Source: Stictocephala bisonia (lineage: Eukaryota; Arthropoda; Insecta; Hemiptera; Membracidae). Taken from it: DNA of 64,000 nt. Under the pieces are notes generated by a model. It made no database searches. It saw only the letters and a list, made by a program, of their open reading frames with translations, and was not told the origin of the DNA. This document shows, one piece after another, positions 38,116 through 49,659 of the stretch (within the stretch, counting starts at the first letter, position 1; each line of letters starts with the position of its first letter). The position numbers were made by a program, and so were the translations under genes. The stretch covers positions 1,876,051 through 1,940,050 of the forward strand of contig JAQJVL010000101.1 of NCBI GenBank assembly GCA_035578905.1. The letters are read 5' to 3'.

Positions 38116-41046
38116 TTAACAAACTATAGATGTAAGTGTGCTGATATCTGTAATATCAATTAACCACTTTTTTAGCATTTTTGAAAATAAATTAAACCTG
38201 TTTAATTGTTTAATTTCTTGTGGCAACAAGTTGAAACACTTTGGGCCTAAAAACAAAAATGTTTTAGAGAAAAATACTTTATTTACCCGAGGTCTGATAA
38301 AATGTTGCTGTGTTCTACTTCTTGTTTGATAGAATAAATTGACTGTACCAGTGTTACCACTCATCTTGTAAAACATTTGAAGAACTTTGAAAATAAACAG
38401 ATTTTTTACTGGTAATATTTTAAGTTGTTTAAATAGTTGTTCAGTGTGATCTTTTGGTTTACTAAATAACATTATACGAATAAAATACTTTTGTGTAACA
38501 AAAATCTTATTTAATAAATAATCATGAGTTCCACCCCAAAACTCGATTCCGTATCGCAAACGAGAATCTACAAGTGCAAAATATAACGTCCTTAAAAAGG
38601 AAGCATCGCATATATTCCTCAGAAAATAAAATGTTCTAATAGATTTTCTTAAATCTGCATGAAGATTACTTATATGAACTTTCCAATTCACTTTACTATC
38701 CAGCCAAATTCCCAAATATTTTATTTCGTCTACTTGCTCGATTTTTTCACAATTGCAGTGGTCTACGTCTAAGCATGAAAATGAATGATATTTATAATTA
38801 TAGTCAAAAGAAAAGCCAAATAAATCAAAATTTAGAATTTTAGTCTTTGAAACATTGACGGTCATTGCATTGCTGTTACACCATGTCCTCAACAAAAATA
38901 AATCATGTTCAATGGAGGTTTTAATTTCTTCCCAACTATCAAATGAATAAAAAAAAGCTACGTCATCCGCAAAAGCTGTTATTTGTCCATAAAAAGGTTG
39001 CCCTAAAAGATCATTTATAAATAAAGAGAACAGATCAGCTGACAGTACCGATCCCTGCGGGATCCCAATACTATTGCAACTTTCATCGCTTAAACAATTT
39101 TTTACTTTAACTTGTTGCCTTCTACCATTTAAAAAGGACCTAAACCAGTCGGCAGCCACACCACGAATCCCAGCAGCTTCCAGCTTCGCCAACAGCAGGT
39201 CATGTCTGACCAAGTCGAAGGCTTTTTTGAAATCAATGAACAGTCCTGATACTTTTCTATTACAATTTAAATTATTGTAAACACTAGTCATAAAATCCCT
39301 GACTGCATCCTCAGTACTTTTACCTTTTTTGAAACCAAATTGTCTATCAGAAAGAGATTTATTAATTTCAAAGTAATTTAAAACTCTGCTACGCATCAAC
39401 TTTTCAAATAACTTAGAAAAAACTGAAGTTAGAGTAATTGGCCTGAAGTGCTCAACTAAATCATATCTGCCATGTTTATGTACAGGAACAACAATGTTTG
39501 TTTTTAAAATAGAAGGAAATATCCCCCTCTCAAAACTTAAATTAATTATCTTAACAAGAGGATCAGCAATGACATCTATAATTTGCTTCAAAAACAATAC
39601 ATTAAAGCTATCAAAGCCGGATGACTTTTTATTTGCCATATATTTAACAATATTTATTACTTCATAAACATTTGTTGGTTGGATAAAAATTGTATGGGGT
39701 ACAGTTGAAAGGTTTAGGTCATTTACTGAAATTTTTATACTATCATTCAAGGTGGAACTACTTAAAAAGTAACGATTGAACTCATTAGCAATTTTCTTAG
39801 CATCCTGAACTACCTGTCCATTATTAAGAGTTATTTTATCAATGATTTCAGATTTATTCCCCATAATGTTATTAATCAGACGCCATTTCTCAGCAGGATT
39901 ATTACCACAGTTTAGAAAAAGACTTTTGTAATATTGGTTTTTTTGGAGATCTAAGTCAGCAGTTAATTTTCTTTTGAAACGCATATAATAGTCCCGAAAA
40001 GGACCGTCATACGGCCTTTTCTTTAGAATTTTATACAATTTATTTCTTTTTTTAATTCTTTGGAATAATGTATCACTTAGCCATGGGCTAGTTTGTTTTG
40101 CTTTATGAAATGTTATATTAACCACAGTAAAGCTTGTATTTTTATTTACATAAAATGTTAAATTTTCATGAAAAATCTTAAACATTCCTTCTACATTGAC
40201 ACCCTCTAGTAGTGAATTCCAGTCAATTGACCCAAGATCAGCTTTTAATTTGGTGTAGTTAATAAATTTCAGATTAGCTTGATCTTTGTCATCTAACTGC
40301 TTGTTTAGAATCCCCTGATACTTAAAAGTCACACCAACTGCATGATGGTCAGTCAAATCAAGATCAAATATTCCCGTTTTAAAAGTATTTAAATATTTAT
40401 ATCGCACAAAAATGTGATCTAAACAGGTTTTGGATGTTACAGTCACTCTGGTCGGTACATTAACAAGGGAAACAAAACCATTATTACAGAAGAGGGATAA
40501 AAAATTGTCCTTTTCAGAGTTCTTAGATCCGTCTAAAATATCCACATTCATATCTCCAGTTACAATAGCATTTGTCTCTAATAAAGATAAAACAAGTGGA
40601 ATCTCATTAAGAAAGTATTTAGTACTAAAAGAGTGAAGTCTGTAAACAGCAAGGAGTGAGAAAAGGGTCTGATTGACCTTGAACTTGATAAGCGTGCAGT
40701 CTGCTGATAAGAGCTTACAATCTATCTGTACAGCATTGATGCTGTTTCTGACATAAACCATTGACCCACCTGATCGATAAGTCTCATTACAGCATGAATA
40801 GCATGTATAACCAGGGATTTGATACATTTGTACCTCAGATTTAGCAATCCAGGTTTCACTCATTACTATAAAGGTTGGCCCACCACTATCAAGTAAATCT
40901 TTAGATACTGCCATAAACAAGATAAAATTCTTTCTCAGGCTACGTATGTTAACATGCAGAAGATTTAATTCATTAGGTGTAAAGCTAAAAATACTATTTT
41001 CTAAAGTGTGGAAATAAATATTATCAACTTGTATGCTATTATCCAT
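38116..41046 (-). CDS. ORF2: endonuclease-reverse transcriptase, 976 aa
   Basis: This is the catalytic protein of the element: it nicks target DNA and primes reverse transcription of the element RNA at the nick. Residues 28-245 form an apurinic-type endonuclease with Asn33 (HVNIRSL), Glu64 (SETW), GDMN at 164-167, Asp210-His211 (LDHI) and TDHHAV at 232-237, so all key positions are present. The reverse transcriptase spans about 510-780: RPITLTSVFSKLFEKL, FGFKKGKST (570-578), DFKKAFD (605-611), GIPQGSVLS (661-669) and the catalytic FADD (692-695), then YLGIWLD. A C-terminal region with RYGIEFWGG follows. There is no RNase H domain. The ATG at 41046 leaves a short leader before the endonuclease and is the natural start. 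The length fits the family. No stops or frameshifts; probably functional. Confidence 0.95.
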   Translation of the reverse strand: MDNSIQVDNIYFHTLENSIFSFTPNELNLLHVNIRSLRKNFILFMAVSKDLLDSGGPTFIVMSETWIAKSEVQMYQIPGYTCYSCCNETYRSGGSMVYVRNSINAVQIDCKLLSADCTLIKFKVNQTLFSLLAVYRLHSFSTKYFLNEIPLVLSLLETNAIVTGDMNVDILDGSKNSEKDNFLSLFCNNGFVSLVNVPTRVTVTSKTCLDHIFVRYKYLNTFKTGIFDLDLTDHHAVGVTFKYQGILNKQLDDKDQANLKFINYTKLKADLGSIDWNSLLEGVNVEGMFKIFHENLTFYVNKNTSFTVVNITFHKAKQTSPWLSDTLFQRIKKRNKLYKILKKRPYDGPFRDYYMRFKRKLTADLDLQKNQYYKSLFLNCGNNPAEKWRLINNIMGNKSEIIDKITLNNGQVVQDAKKIANEFNRYFLSSSTLNDSIKISVNDLNLSTVPHTIFIQPTNVYEVINIVKYMANKKSSGFDSFNVLFLKQIIDVIADPLVKIINLSFERGIFPSILKTNIVVPVHKHGRYDLVEHFRPITLTSVFSKLFEKLMRSRVLNYFEINKSLSDRQFGFKKGKSTEDAVRDFMTSVYNNLNCNRKVSGLFIDFKKAFDLVRHDLLLAKLEAAGIRGVAADWFRSFLNGRRQQVKVKNCLSDESCNSIGIPQGSVLSADLFSLFINDLLGQPFYGQITAFADDVAFFYSFDSWEEIKTSIEHDLFLLRTWCNSNAMTVNVSKTKILNFDLFGFSFDYNYKYHSFSCLDVDHCNCEKIEQVDEIKYLGIWLDSKVNWKVHISNLHADLRKSIRTFYFLRNICDASFLRTLYFALVDSRLRYGIEFWGGTHDYLLNKIFVTQKYFIRIMLFSKPKDHTEQLFKQLKILPVKNLFIFKVLQMFYKMSGNTGTVNLFYQTRSRTQQHFIRPRVNKVFFSKTFLFLGPKCFNLLPQEIKQLNRFNLFSKMLKKWLIDITDISTLTSIVC

Positions 41047-42115
41047 ACATATATCTAATTAATCTTGCAGGACTATAAATGAGATAAATTAATGTAACAA
41101 TTAAAAACTATTGCAATTGAAATATATTAACTATTCCTCATTGACAGAAATATTACACATAATACGGTAGATATGCGCTGACACTAGTTTCAGTTGTTTT
41201 AGGAATCCTGTCTATTTTGTCATGCAATATAAATAAATTGTATTTCTAATTAACATATCCATGCATGCAGCAGTTATAGTTAAAGATAAATAGTAAACGT
41301 AATGCATTTAATAAAACAATATTCTTATTTATTTGCATGCACCTTATATGAATAATGTATTACATACAATACTGCTAAATCATATTGCAAAAGCATTGTA
41401 GTAGACTGAAGTACATTGTGGATCATTGAGTAGTTAATAAATATATAATCTATTATAGGTTGAACCATTGTAAACATATAAAAAATACAAAATATTCAAA
41501 ACATGACTATATCAAATTGACATAAAAATACTAAAAACCTGCTTTGGGTTTCTAATCCCACTGCATATTAAACTGAAGATATCCATTATTACAATATTAA
41601 CATGCATGATTATAAAATTAAGAGTGAAACCATACCGGCCATTAAGCAATATACCAGTAAGAATATCCAATAGCATTTTCTTTAGTTATGGAAACCTATT
41701 AAATTTATGCTTAAAACTATCTCCGTGCAACCACCTTGCAAAAATTTATTGTAATAGTAAACAATTCATAAACACTCATGCGTGTGCATAAAATTAAAAA
41801 TATAAAATTATATAAATTATTAAAAAATTATCATGCTTGTTTATAAAAATAATCAGTAAACATAAACCTCTCACTCACAATATACAAGCATACCATTATT
41901 GAAACAAAAGGTATAGACTGAATTTTCAAAACTAAATACATTCCATTACAGACATTTGTTTACCTAAATATAAAAAAACATAAATTAGTACTATAAATAG
42001 GGATTTTGTGATCTCTTTAAATAAAATAAAAGAAAATATCAAAACAATCATAACCTGTCAAGCCTACACTGATCATATACATTTTCCCCATTCGTTAGTG
42101 TAACGACTACAAGGC
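41047..42115 (-). other. Long non-coding spacer between ORF1 and ORF2
   Basis: Very AT-rich, without an open frame on the coding strand that looks real. In most related elements the two ORFs overlap or are close together, so about 1.07 kb is long. It could hold an internal translation signal or be a separate insertion; I found no inverted ends or flanking duplication that would show an insertion. Confidence 0.7.
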
Positions 42116-43087
42116 CTATTTCATCTCTTCCCATTTTACTCTTTTCAGTTCATCTACACTATTCACCCTTACACATCTCTGCCCGTCATTCTTCCTGGAA
42201 AAGAACCTACCATCCCTAGACCATACATATTTTACCTTTAACTCTTCACTAACCTCTTTTAACTGTCTTAGTAGAAGTTTATTAGCAGGAGTAAGGTGCT
42301 CACCCACGTACACACGTGCCTTGGGGAAGTTCTTGTTGACGTCACTGGCTAGGACAGTCTTATTTTTGCGATAGGCCTCAATCCAGGTGTCTCTCTGGTT
42401 ACGGGTGGTGAATCTTACGATGAGGGGCGAAGCTCGTGTCCTGTTGAACGTCGGCACTCGGTGAGCTGCCACCACGACGTTCTCCTCCAACTCCACGCCG
42501 ATGGCTTGCCCAACGTCCCGCAAAAGAGCCATCACATCCTCATTTGGCGAAGTAGGAAGACCATTAATTTCAATATTTTCACGGCGTGAATATTGCTCCA
42601 AATCACGAATTTTGGTTTCTAGGTCAGATACTTTTTTGTTTAAGGAAACATTATTCTTCTTTAGCTCTGCATTTTCACTCAAAATAATTTTATTTTGGTT
42701 TTTAATTTCCTCCATGGCTTTAGAGGTCTCATCTAATTTATTAGAAAAGAATTCGTGGGATAATTTAAACTCTTGAAATTGGCTGGAATGGTTCTTGAGT
42801 TCCGCAAACACCTCCTTCTTAAAGTCATTTAAGATGCTTACCAAGAACTCCTTGGTGATTGGAGTTGCTGGCTCACCTGATTTACTGTTCCCACTTGAAG
42901 GTGGTTTGTTTTTGCGACACTCTTCACAATACCACGTAGTTTTCTTGGAGTTGCGAGTTTTTACTGAGTCCGTAAATTCGCTGGCAATGCAGGTCAAATG
43001 AACCACCTGCCCACAAGATCCAGCACACTTAATTGATTCATTGGCAACACCGCACAATACACCACACACTCCACAGTTATCCGCCAT
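42116..43087 (-). CDS. ORF1: PHD finger, coiled coil and FP-like C-terminal domain, 323 aa
   Basis: This is the probable RNA-binding, chaperone-like partner of ORF2. Residues 5-57 are a PHD-type zinc finger with the C4HC3 pattern Cys5, Cys8, Cys21, Cys25, His30, Cys33, Cys54, Cys57, as in ORF1 of several CR1-group elements. Residues 66-80 are a polar linker. Residues about 85-168 form a charged, heptad-like coiled coil (KKVSDLETKIRDLEQYSRRE) that would drive trimer or oligomer formation. Residues 169-323 start with NIEINGLP, contain AAHRVP and end in KYVWSRDGRFFSRK; this resembles the L1 ORF1-type fold and the insect domain shared with baculovirus FP proteins. The ATG at 43087 is followed at once by the first zinc ligand. 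The frame is intact. Its codons are much richer in G and C than the flanking DNA. Confidence 0.92.
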   Translation of the reverse strand: MADNCGVCGVLCGVANESIKCAGSCGQVVHLTCIASEFTDSVKTRNSKKTTWYCEECRKNKPPSSGNSKSGEPATPITKEFLVSILNDFKKEVFAELKNHSSQFQEFKLSHEFFSNKLDETSKAMEEIKNQNKIILSENAELKKNNVSLNKKVSDLETKIRDLEQYSRRENIEINGLPTSPNEDVMALLRDVGQAIGVELEENVVVAAHRVPTFNRTRASPLIVRFTTRNQRDTWIEAYRKNKTVLASDVNKNFPKARVYVGEHLTPANKLLLRQLKEVSEELKVKYVWSRDGRFFSRKNDGQRCVRVNSVDELKRVKWEEMK

Positions 43088-43232
43088 TAAAACATCAATT
43101 TATTAATATAATTCGGAAATATAATGCAATTAATCAAACAGAACAGACCGCCTGCAGGAGCACGCACAGCGATAAGAGCCCGCTCTTATCAGTAGGTCCG
43201 CTCAGTACCACTGACTGAAGAAGACTGACTGA
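43088..43232 (-). promoter_or_regulatory. 5' leader with TCAGT-type internal promoter
   Basis: On the minus strand the leader begins TCAGTCAGTCTTCTTCAGTC and then holds a short G+C-rich stretch with an inverted pair of GAGCGGGCTC-like words. Insect non-LTR elements often start at a TCAGT initiator that acts as an internal promoter. The exact first base is inferred from the abrupt change to AT-rich DNA after 43232. Confidence 0.5.
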
Positions 43233-45130
43233 ATTATATTATTTTATTTAAAATGTTGATAATTGCATTTTGCACTTTTGCAAAAGTATACATTTTGAGA
43301 ATAATAATATTTTTTGTCTCATGACAACTTAAATAGTAAAGATTTTAAATTTTCATTTTCAATTAATAATACAAAATTAAAATAAGGAAAATGATATCAA
43401 AACGCTATACTTTACATTTGTATCGTTACTTCAACTCTTTCCAAATATCTATCTTTAAGTGAAACCTGGAAATAGAACCAATATCGGCAGCTCTGTTTAC
43501 GTTGGCCGTTTCCTGTTACGTGACAGCTACTCAGATCACCGTTAGACGTTGGGACATTTTGTTCATACTATACATTTTAGAATTTGAAAACTATCTACAG
43601 TTTTTGATAGTAATAGTTTAATAACTCGAAATAATAATCCACATATAACATTTCTTTCAAGCAACGAAGAATAAATTTAAATAGCATTACACATAAAACA
43701 GTTTATTTAAAAATGAATAGTAAATTCTTTTAATTGAGTCTTATTAATTGATAAAATTACGTAGAGTAAATAAAACTATGCTTCAATACAATTGCCTGTG
43801 AAATCAGAAATCTGTCATCAGTAGTCGTATATAACAAAAAGCCCTAAGCATAAAGCACGCCTGGCTGTGACAGGAGATGTTTCAAGGAAAACTCCTCAGA
43901 AACCAGCCAACTTTGATTGTGATTAAGATTGGTTTGTGGGGTTATACTGAGTAACACTGACATTAATAAGGCTTGGTTATACCGACAAAATTTTTGCTAT
44001 TGTTGACAGTTATTTTAATAGAGTAAAAAATGCGCCCAAACATTGAAATAAGTTATAACATGCTGCAGATGTGCTGTCTTTTAAAAAAACTCTTCACAAC
44101 CCAGACGTTATTGATAGCTGTTATACAGGTCTATAAGATTGCTGAAGGCTTGAATGTGTTACCAAAACTCGCTCTCAGCTAGTTAAGCTCCTTTTATCAA
44201 GAGGTAAATGTTTCGTACTAGGTCTGTTTCAGACACGTGAGAGTTTGACTGGACGGTGTTGGTGTTGTTGGCCAGTGGGAGGGAATCGGTGGGGAATTAG
44301 CGGTTGTGAGAGATCCTAACATTATATATCATAACACAAAACTAAATGTAAGATTTACGACATTTATGATGTTTCATAGATACATGAATAAATAACAATA
44401 GTTGGTGTTTGAAGACAAGTCCATAGTTACGACTTTTTATAAACTGTTAATATTTTGGAAACATCAACTTACCTTACTTTATTTACGTAGTCTTTAGGTC
44501 TATCGAAATAAATTGAAATACATACTTCAATCTGCTTTTTATACTTATCACATTTTAACGCTGCAAGGGTTCCATAAAAAATTCTTTGCTCATAATCCTC
44601 AACGGAATATGTATACGATTTCTCATATTTAATATTTCAAGAAAATCACTTCCTAAATAATCCAGTTCTGAATATATGGATTTCACTTCACACCATAAAG
44701 GAATGTAAATTTGACTTTTATCATAACAAAATACATACATAGGTCAAAACAACACGGTAAGTGTCATAGAAAATCTATAACAAATGTTTGTAGTGTCGTA
44801 AATTAAAAATTAAATAAAACTGCTTAAGAAAACTCCTAAAATAAAGATAAATAATACATGAAATATATGTTTGGTAAATTTGCGTAAATCATCAATTCTT
44901 TTTTATAATATTTTAATAAGGTTTTTTAATTTTTCATTTTATATTTTGTACAAATTGTAAGTTTTTTTAATTTTTGTTGATATTTTAATCTATGGTAGAT
45001 GTAAATTGATTTATTATCTTAATCATTTCCCACATATATTTTAATTGTTACCTGATCAGTGAAAAGTATGTATTTAAAATATTAAAGAAAGGAAATAATT
45101 AATGAACTGGTGCTCAAATTGTAAGTATTT
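43233..45130. other. Non-coding stretch
   Basis: No gene supported. Less AT-rich patches at 43480-43560 and 43850-44310 have no usable open frame and were not identified; the small minus-strand frame at 44555-44740 has no recognisable domain. Confidence 0.45.
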
Positions 45131-45350
45131 ACATATATATATATAATATTAATAATCTTTATTTCCATCATTAACAAAACATACAATGGTACAAAAATAA
45201 ACTAGGAAATTAAGCTAATCACTTTCACAGTTGTATTATTAGCATGAACATTAAATTAATTACAGTTAGAAAACAAGCGAGTCAGTCTACTAATATACAA
45301 AAACAGTCAACAACGCCGCTCTCCGTGATGCTGCTGCATGCTGACACTTA
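45131..45350 (-). mobile_element. 3' end of a truncated non-LTR element
   Basis: Read on the minus strand, ACATTGTATGTTTTG-like sequence leads to GATGGAAATAAAGATTATTA and then an AT repeat near 45131-45150, the same layout as the 3' end of the intact element (GGAAATAAACGATT plus repeat tail). The interior cannot be followed with confidence, so the right boundary is approximate. Confidence 0.4.
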
Positions 45351-45937
45351 TAATAAATAATAAAAATAACAATTTTTATAATAATTAAGCTGTAGATGTA
45401 TGTAATAATATTAAAAAAATAATAATTGAAAAATCAAGACATTAAATTGGTTAGGCTTGTAAAATGATAAGTATATATGCAATAAATGATAAACAGAAAG
45501 CACAGAAAACTATATAAAGAGTCGAACAATCATCAAAACAAACAACCAGTACAAAAAATAATAGATTATCTTCGATATTTGAATATTAAAATTAACTATA
45601 ATAACACAATTACTGAACCATATACCCTTATCCTAAGTAAAATTATAATAAATGTAAATTTAGAATAAATACACCAATAGCACAAATTATCAACACATCC
45701 ACCCGTGTAAAAAACAAAAAATTCCATATAGTTGGACAGACATAAAGCATGTGCACAACAATAGTTAAACTAATTACAGCTCAAATTTTGTTACTTACAC
45801 TAACAATAAAATATATGTAATAAAACATAATCCACATACCATATTCACTTATTTACTAGTTGAAAGTAAGTAAAATGAACAATATATTACCTATTATTGA
45901 TTTTTGTTGTTCTTGAACAACCAACATGTGTCACATG
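45351..45937. other. AT-rich non-coding stretch
   Basis: Very A-rich on the plus strand; the 60-codon frame at 45486-45668 is Asn/Lys-rich chance sequence. Confidence 0.5.
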
Positions 45938-46300
45938 GATGTATGTAATGGTGTGATGAATGTTACACGAATGGATTGATGTATGTGATGAATGTTACAC
46001 GAATGGATTGGTGTATGTGATGAATGTTACACGAATGTATGATGTATGTGATGAATGTTACACGAATGTATGATGTATGTGATGAATGTTACACGAATGT
46101 ATGTGATGGTGTGATGAATGTTACACGAATGGATTGGTGTATGTGATGAATGTTAAACGAATGTATGTGATGGTGTGATGAATGTTACACGAATGGATTG
46201 GTGTATGTGATGAATGTTACACGAATGGATTGGTGTATGTGATGAATGTTACACGAATGGATTGATGTATGTCATGAATCTTACACGAATGTATGATGTC
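45938..46300. repeat. Minisatellite of about 32 bp with variant short units
   Basis: Units contain GTATGTGATGAATGTTACAC followed by GAATGGATTG or GAATGTATG. About eleven units of at least three lengths are mixed. Confidence 0.9.
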
Positions 46301-46671
46301 CTAGTCACATATGTGAAGGCTGTGTGACTATTTTTTCAAATATAGACCAAGATAAAGATACTCTAAAGTCGTGTGGGGTCAAGGCTGGGGAGGGACACAA
46401 CTCACCTGTCACTGAGACAAAACCAATTCGGTGTGTCAATATAAGGAGTTGTGAAAGTTTATAACTTATTTAAAATTGTAAAAGTTGTGACAGAAATACA
46501 AATTTCATCAAAAGTTATCTTAAGTGAGAAATGAAAATGAAAATTACTTAAGTTCTTACTGTGTCTAAATGGAAACTCTAATATTTAAACACAGTGGTCT
46601 AAATTTAAACCACTGTTATTTTTGTTTAAACTAATATTTTATTTCGTTATTTAAAATAAAACTCCATTATC
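46301..46671. other. AT-rich non-coding gap
   Basis: Nothing recognised. Confidence 0.5.
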
Positions 46672-46800
46672 AAGTTCACATGGGCCCGCAAGCCTGTGTG
46701 TGAACTTTATTCAATAAGTGAATTACAACTGTTAGGTCAGTTGAGGATTCGAACCTTGGACATTACCCACCGCATTCCAAACCAATTAGTCACTACCTGG
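46672..46800 (-). repeat. tRNA-derived SINE, family A
   Basis: Minus strand: tRNA-like head, box B as the complement of GGATTCGAACC at 46745-46755, then CTTATTGAATAAAGTTCACA and the palindromic CAGGCTTGCGGGCC tail as seen near position 120. Confidence 0.75.
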
Positions 46801-47439
46801 TAATTACATTAAGTTATGTACTTTAGATAATTACATGTTGACCTAGATAGTGCAAAGCCTCTTAGATGTCAATTAGGTATCTGGGCTAACAGCTATGATC
46901 CCTCAAGACATGTCGGTCAATGACAATACATTAAATAGCTCAGAATTTCGCTTAGATAATAGTTTATTAATAATTTAAATATTAGATATATTTTTGGTGA
47001 TATTTATTATTGCTATGAGTGTATAAATTATAAATACAATTTATAGATATTTTAAATCATTTAATTATGGTAATTCCAAATTTACTAATTACTAATTTTA
47101 ATATAAGTATCTGATTGCTAAAAACAGAATTTGTAAAGTAATGAATGGGACATGTCTCCAGTGGGGTTGGTACACCGTTCCGATATTTACATGTCAATTA
47201 TTCCGTTGCTCTTTTAATTCTATTATTTCAGGATAAAAACTCGTCCTTTGTTATTAGCAAGCAACTTGTTGAATAAAAGTTAACAAATAATATTTTTTTT
47301 CAATTTACGTGTGCTATTTATTATTTAAAAAACTAAGATTCGAGACTACATTATTCAAAATATTGGACACATTCTTAATTAATTGTGGTATTTTATGGTA
47401 CAATAAATTTATTTTATAAATAAATTTATTAGAGTTAGA
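46801..47439. other. AT-rich non-coding stretch
   Basis: Nothing recognised. Confidence 0.5.
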
Positions 47440-47720
47440 CAACAAAAATTGAGATATATATATTTAGTAAAAAATAGATTCGTTGTAATTAATTTGCCTT
47501 ATCAAAATAATATGTTTTAATTTTTAAACGCAATATATTTAATTTAATTAAAAACTTAATATAAAATAAATAGTTAATTTATAAAAATTATTATATTTAA
47601 TTAAATATAACTATTTCAGGGCCCTATTAAACAAATATGTTTTGATAAGGCATTAATATCATAACGAATCATTTTACATGTGAAATATAAATGTTTTAAA
47701 TATATTTAAGTTTTGTTACG
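47440..47720. repeat. AT-rich inverted repeat (hairpin element, about 280 bp)
   Basis: GATTCGTT followed by TGCCTTATCAAAA in the left arm (about 47471-47504) matches the reverse complement of the right arm (about 47638-47674). Weaker inverted similarity extends outward to about 47440 and 47720. Looks like a small MITE or a self-folding AT-rich element. Confidence 0.6.
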
Positions 47721-48819
47721 TATAATAATTATAAATTCAAATTTAAAACAATAATACCACGTTCATTTTTAATATTGAGCTTCTGCTGTATAGTAATTAT
47801 TGGCGTGAGGGTTCAATAAATGTTGTGTTTATGGGACATTACGCAGGTACTTCATCGTTAATGACTCAAAGATGATGAAGCACCGTGTTGCACTTGGTTT
47901 CGCCGTATTTTTACTATCCTTTCATATGTATTACCATATTTATAAATCTTAAGAAAATAAAAATAAATATAGATATAATTACTTTTAAATATCCTTATTA
48001 ATCTTTAATATTGTTAGTATGTAACAATTTATAGAAACAAGAGTAATTACAATTTTATATAATGGGTATATATTTTATATTTAAGCTACATAAACATAAT
48101 CCAGTGTACAGCCCTTATTTTGACATTTCGAACATCTACAACCACTTTATGTAAGTAAATAGTTGTCTTCTTAATCAGATAATGTACATTAGCATTAGTC
48201 TGGGTCAATAAAACGGGGTAAATACGTGTTTTGTAAAAGTGTTTCTAAAACATTTATGTTCTTTAAAAGAGAGTTATTGATATAAAATAAGACAGAGAAT
48301 CGATTTGTTACAAGTCGCTGCATTATTTTAGGTTATTTCAACTAACTAAAACATAACTATCAAGCACATGGTTGAAAAAAATAAAATGACACCATTTGTG
48401 TAGGAGAGTCTATTTGCGGCCGGCTCTGTGGCGTTGTTTTTCCTAATTTGATATGCAACTTGACATTTGATCTAATTAAAATGTTTATTCTTACTCATAG
48501 TGGGTCATCGCTCTGATGTGATGCAAATTGATAGTTGGTATAAAAAGTACATTATTTTGATGTGGAAAGTTAAATGCAAAATCTGTAATGGTTAAAAAAA
48601 TATTGCTGTCACCAAACTTTTTAAACGCCCTGTGTAAAATAAAGCAACTTTTTTTATTTAGTAAACTTAGGACAACTTTCATTTCATATAAGGTAATAAA
48701 GTTCATAAGTGCATCTAAAGTGTTGAGTGTGGATATTAGACCACAAGGTTACGATAATTGTGGGAAACAATTATTTTCGGAATGTTCCAACACTAAATAA
48801 ACGTCCTGTTAGAATGATG
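47721..48819. other. AT-rich stretch, part with MITE-like end sequence
   Basis: Near 48610-48640 the minus strand reads CAGGGCGTTTAAAAAGTTTG, similar in style to the GGGTGTTT ends of the inverted elements at 6905 and 49955. Overlapping small frames on both strands (48491-48800) are not supported. Confidence 0.4.
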
Positions 48820-49150
48820 CTGGCCGTTTCAGAAATCTCTTCCAAAACTTCTTCTTTGAGTTATTGATTTTGGGCTCAGACCGAATCTAAATATCACATT
48901 TAAATCATCATAAAGTACTCAGTTACTCACAGAGAACATTTTGTTTTTTTTTTTCAAAAAAATATTTTCTTTTCTCTAAAAATGTAAAACGTAAAATTTT
49001 CAAATTTGGTATACACCTTAATAATATAATAAGGCCAACTTACGACGAAAATTTTAAAATGGCGACCATCGAAAATTTTCAAATAAGAACTACTTTTAAA
49101 ATAATAGTCGTATAACAGTTTTATTAAAATAATTTTTTTTTTTAGAAAAT
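48820..49150. repeat. Left arm of a diverged inverted-repeat element
   Basis: Shares, in inverse orientation with 49660-49955, the order of TTATTGATT, GGGC, GAATCTAAATAT, ATTTAAATCATC, AAAACGTAAAATTTT, TTGGTATACA and GACCAACTT-like blocks. Arms are moderately diverged. Confidence 0.65.
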
Positions 49151-49659
49151 TTAAAGGCAAATCTAACGATATCCTATTTATTTAGGATCCTAGTTGATAA
49201 AACTAATGTGACAATAATATAACCCCTAATAATGATTTTTATAAGTTAATTCAAATTTGTTTTCTCATTAAAAATAAGAATATTAGTTACAAAAAACCTT
49301 TTGTTTTCCTTTAAACTCTTCCTATGTTTTTGTTACATTCAGCAATGAGAACAATACTAAAGGAATTGTTTAAAACCTTATTTGTATTAACAAATAAATA
49401 ATAAATTCTAAGTTAATAAATATTGAATAAATTGAAAGTAATTTAAATAACTAATTAACTTATAAAATCATTTTTAGGTGATTATCACATTGTTGTATTG
49501 GCTGCGCACATTGACCTGCTCCATCTGCCACGCACCACAAAAAGTGCCACTCCTCGTTTATTTTTTATCGATCTAAATAAATATGATATCGTTACATTTA
49601 CCTTTAAATTGTCTAAAAAAATTATCTAAGTAAAAGTATTATTCCACTATTATATTAAA
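49151..49659. other. Spacer between the inverted arms
   Basis: AT-rich, no open frame of note. Confidence 0.4.

Noticed and set aside
38138..43218. Plus-strand frames across the retrotransposon
   Set aside because: They are antisense shadows of ORF1 and ORF2, without domains.
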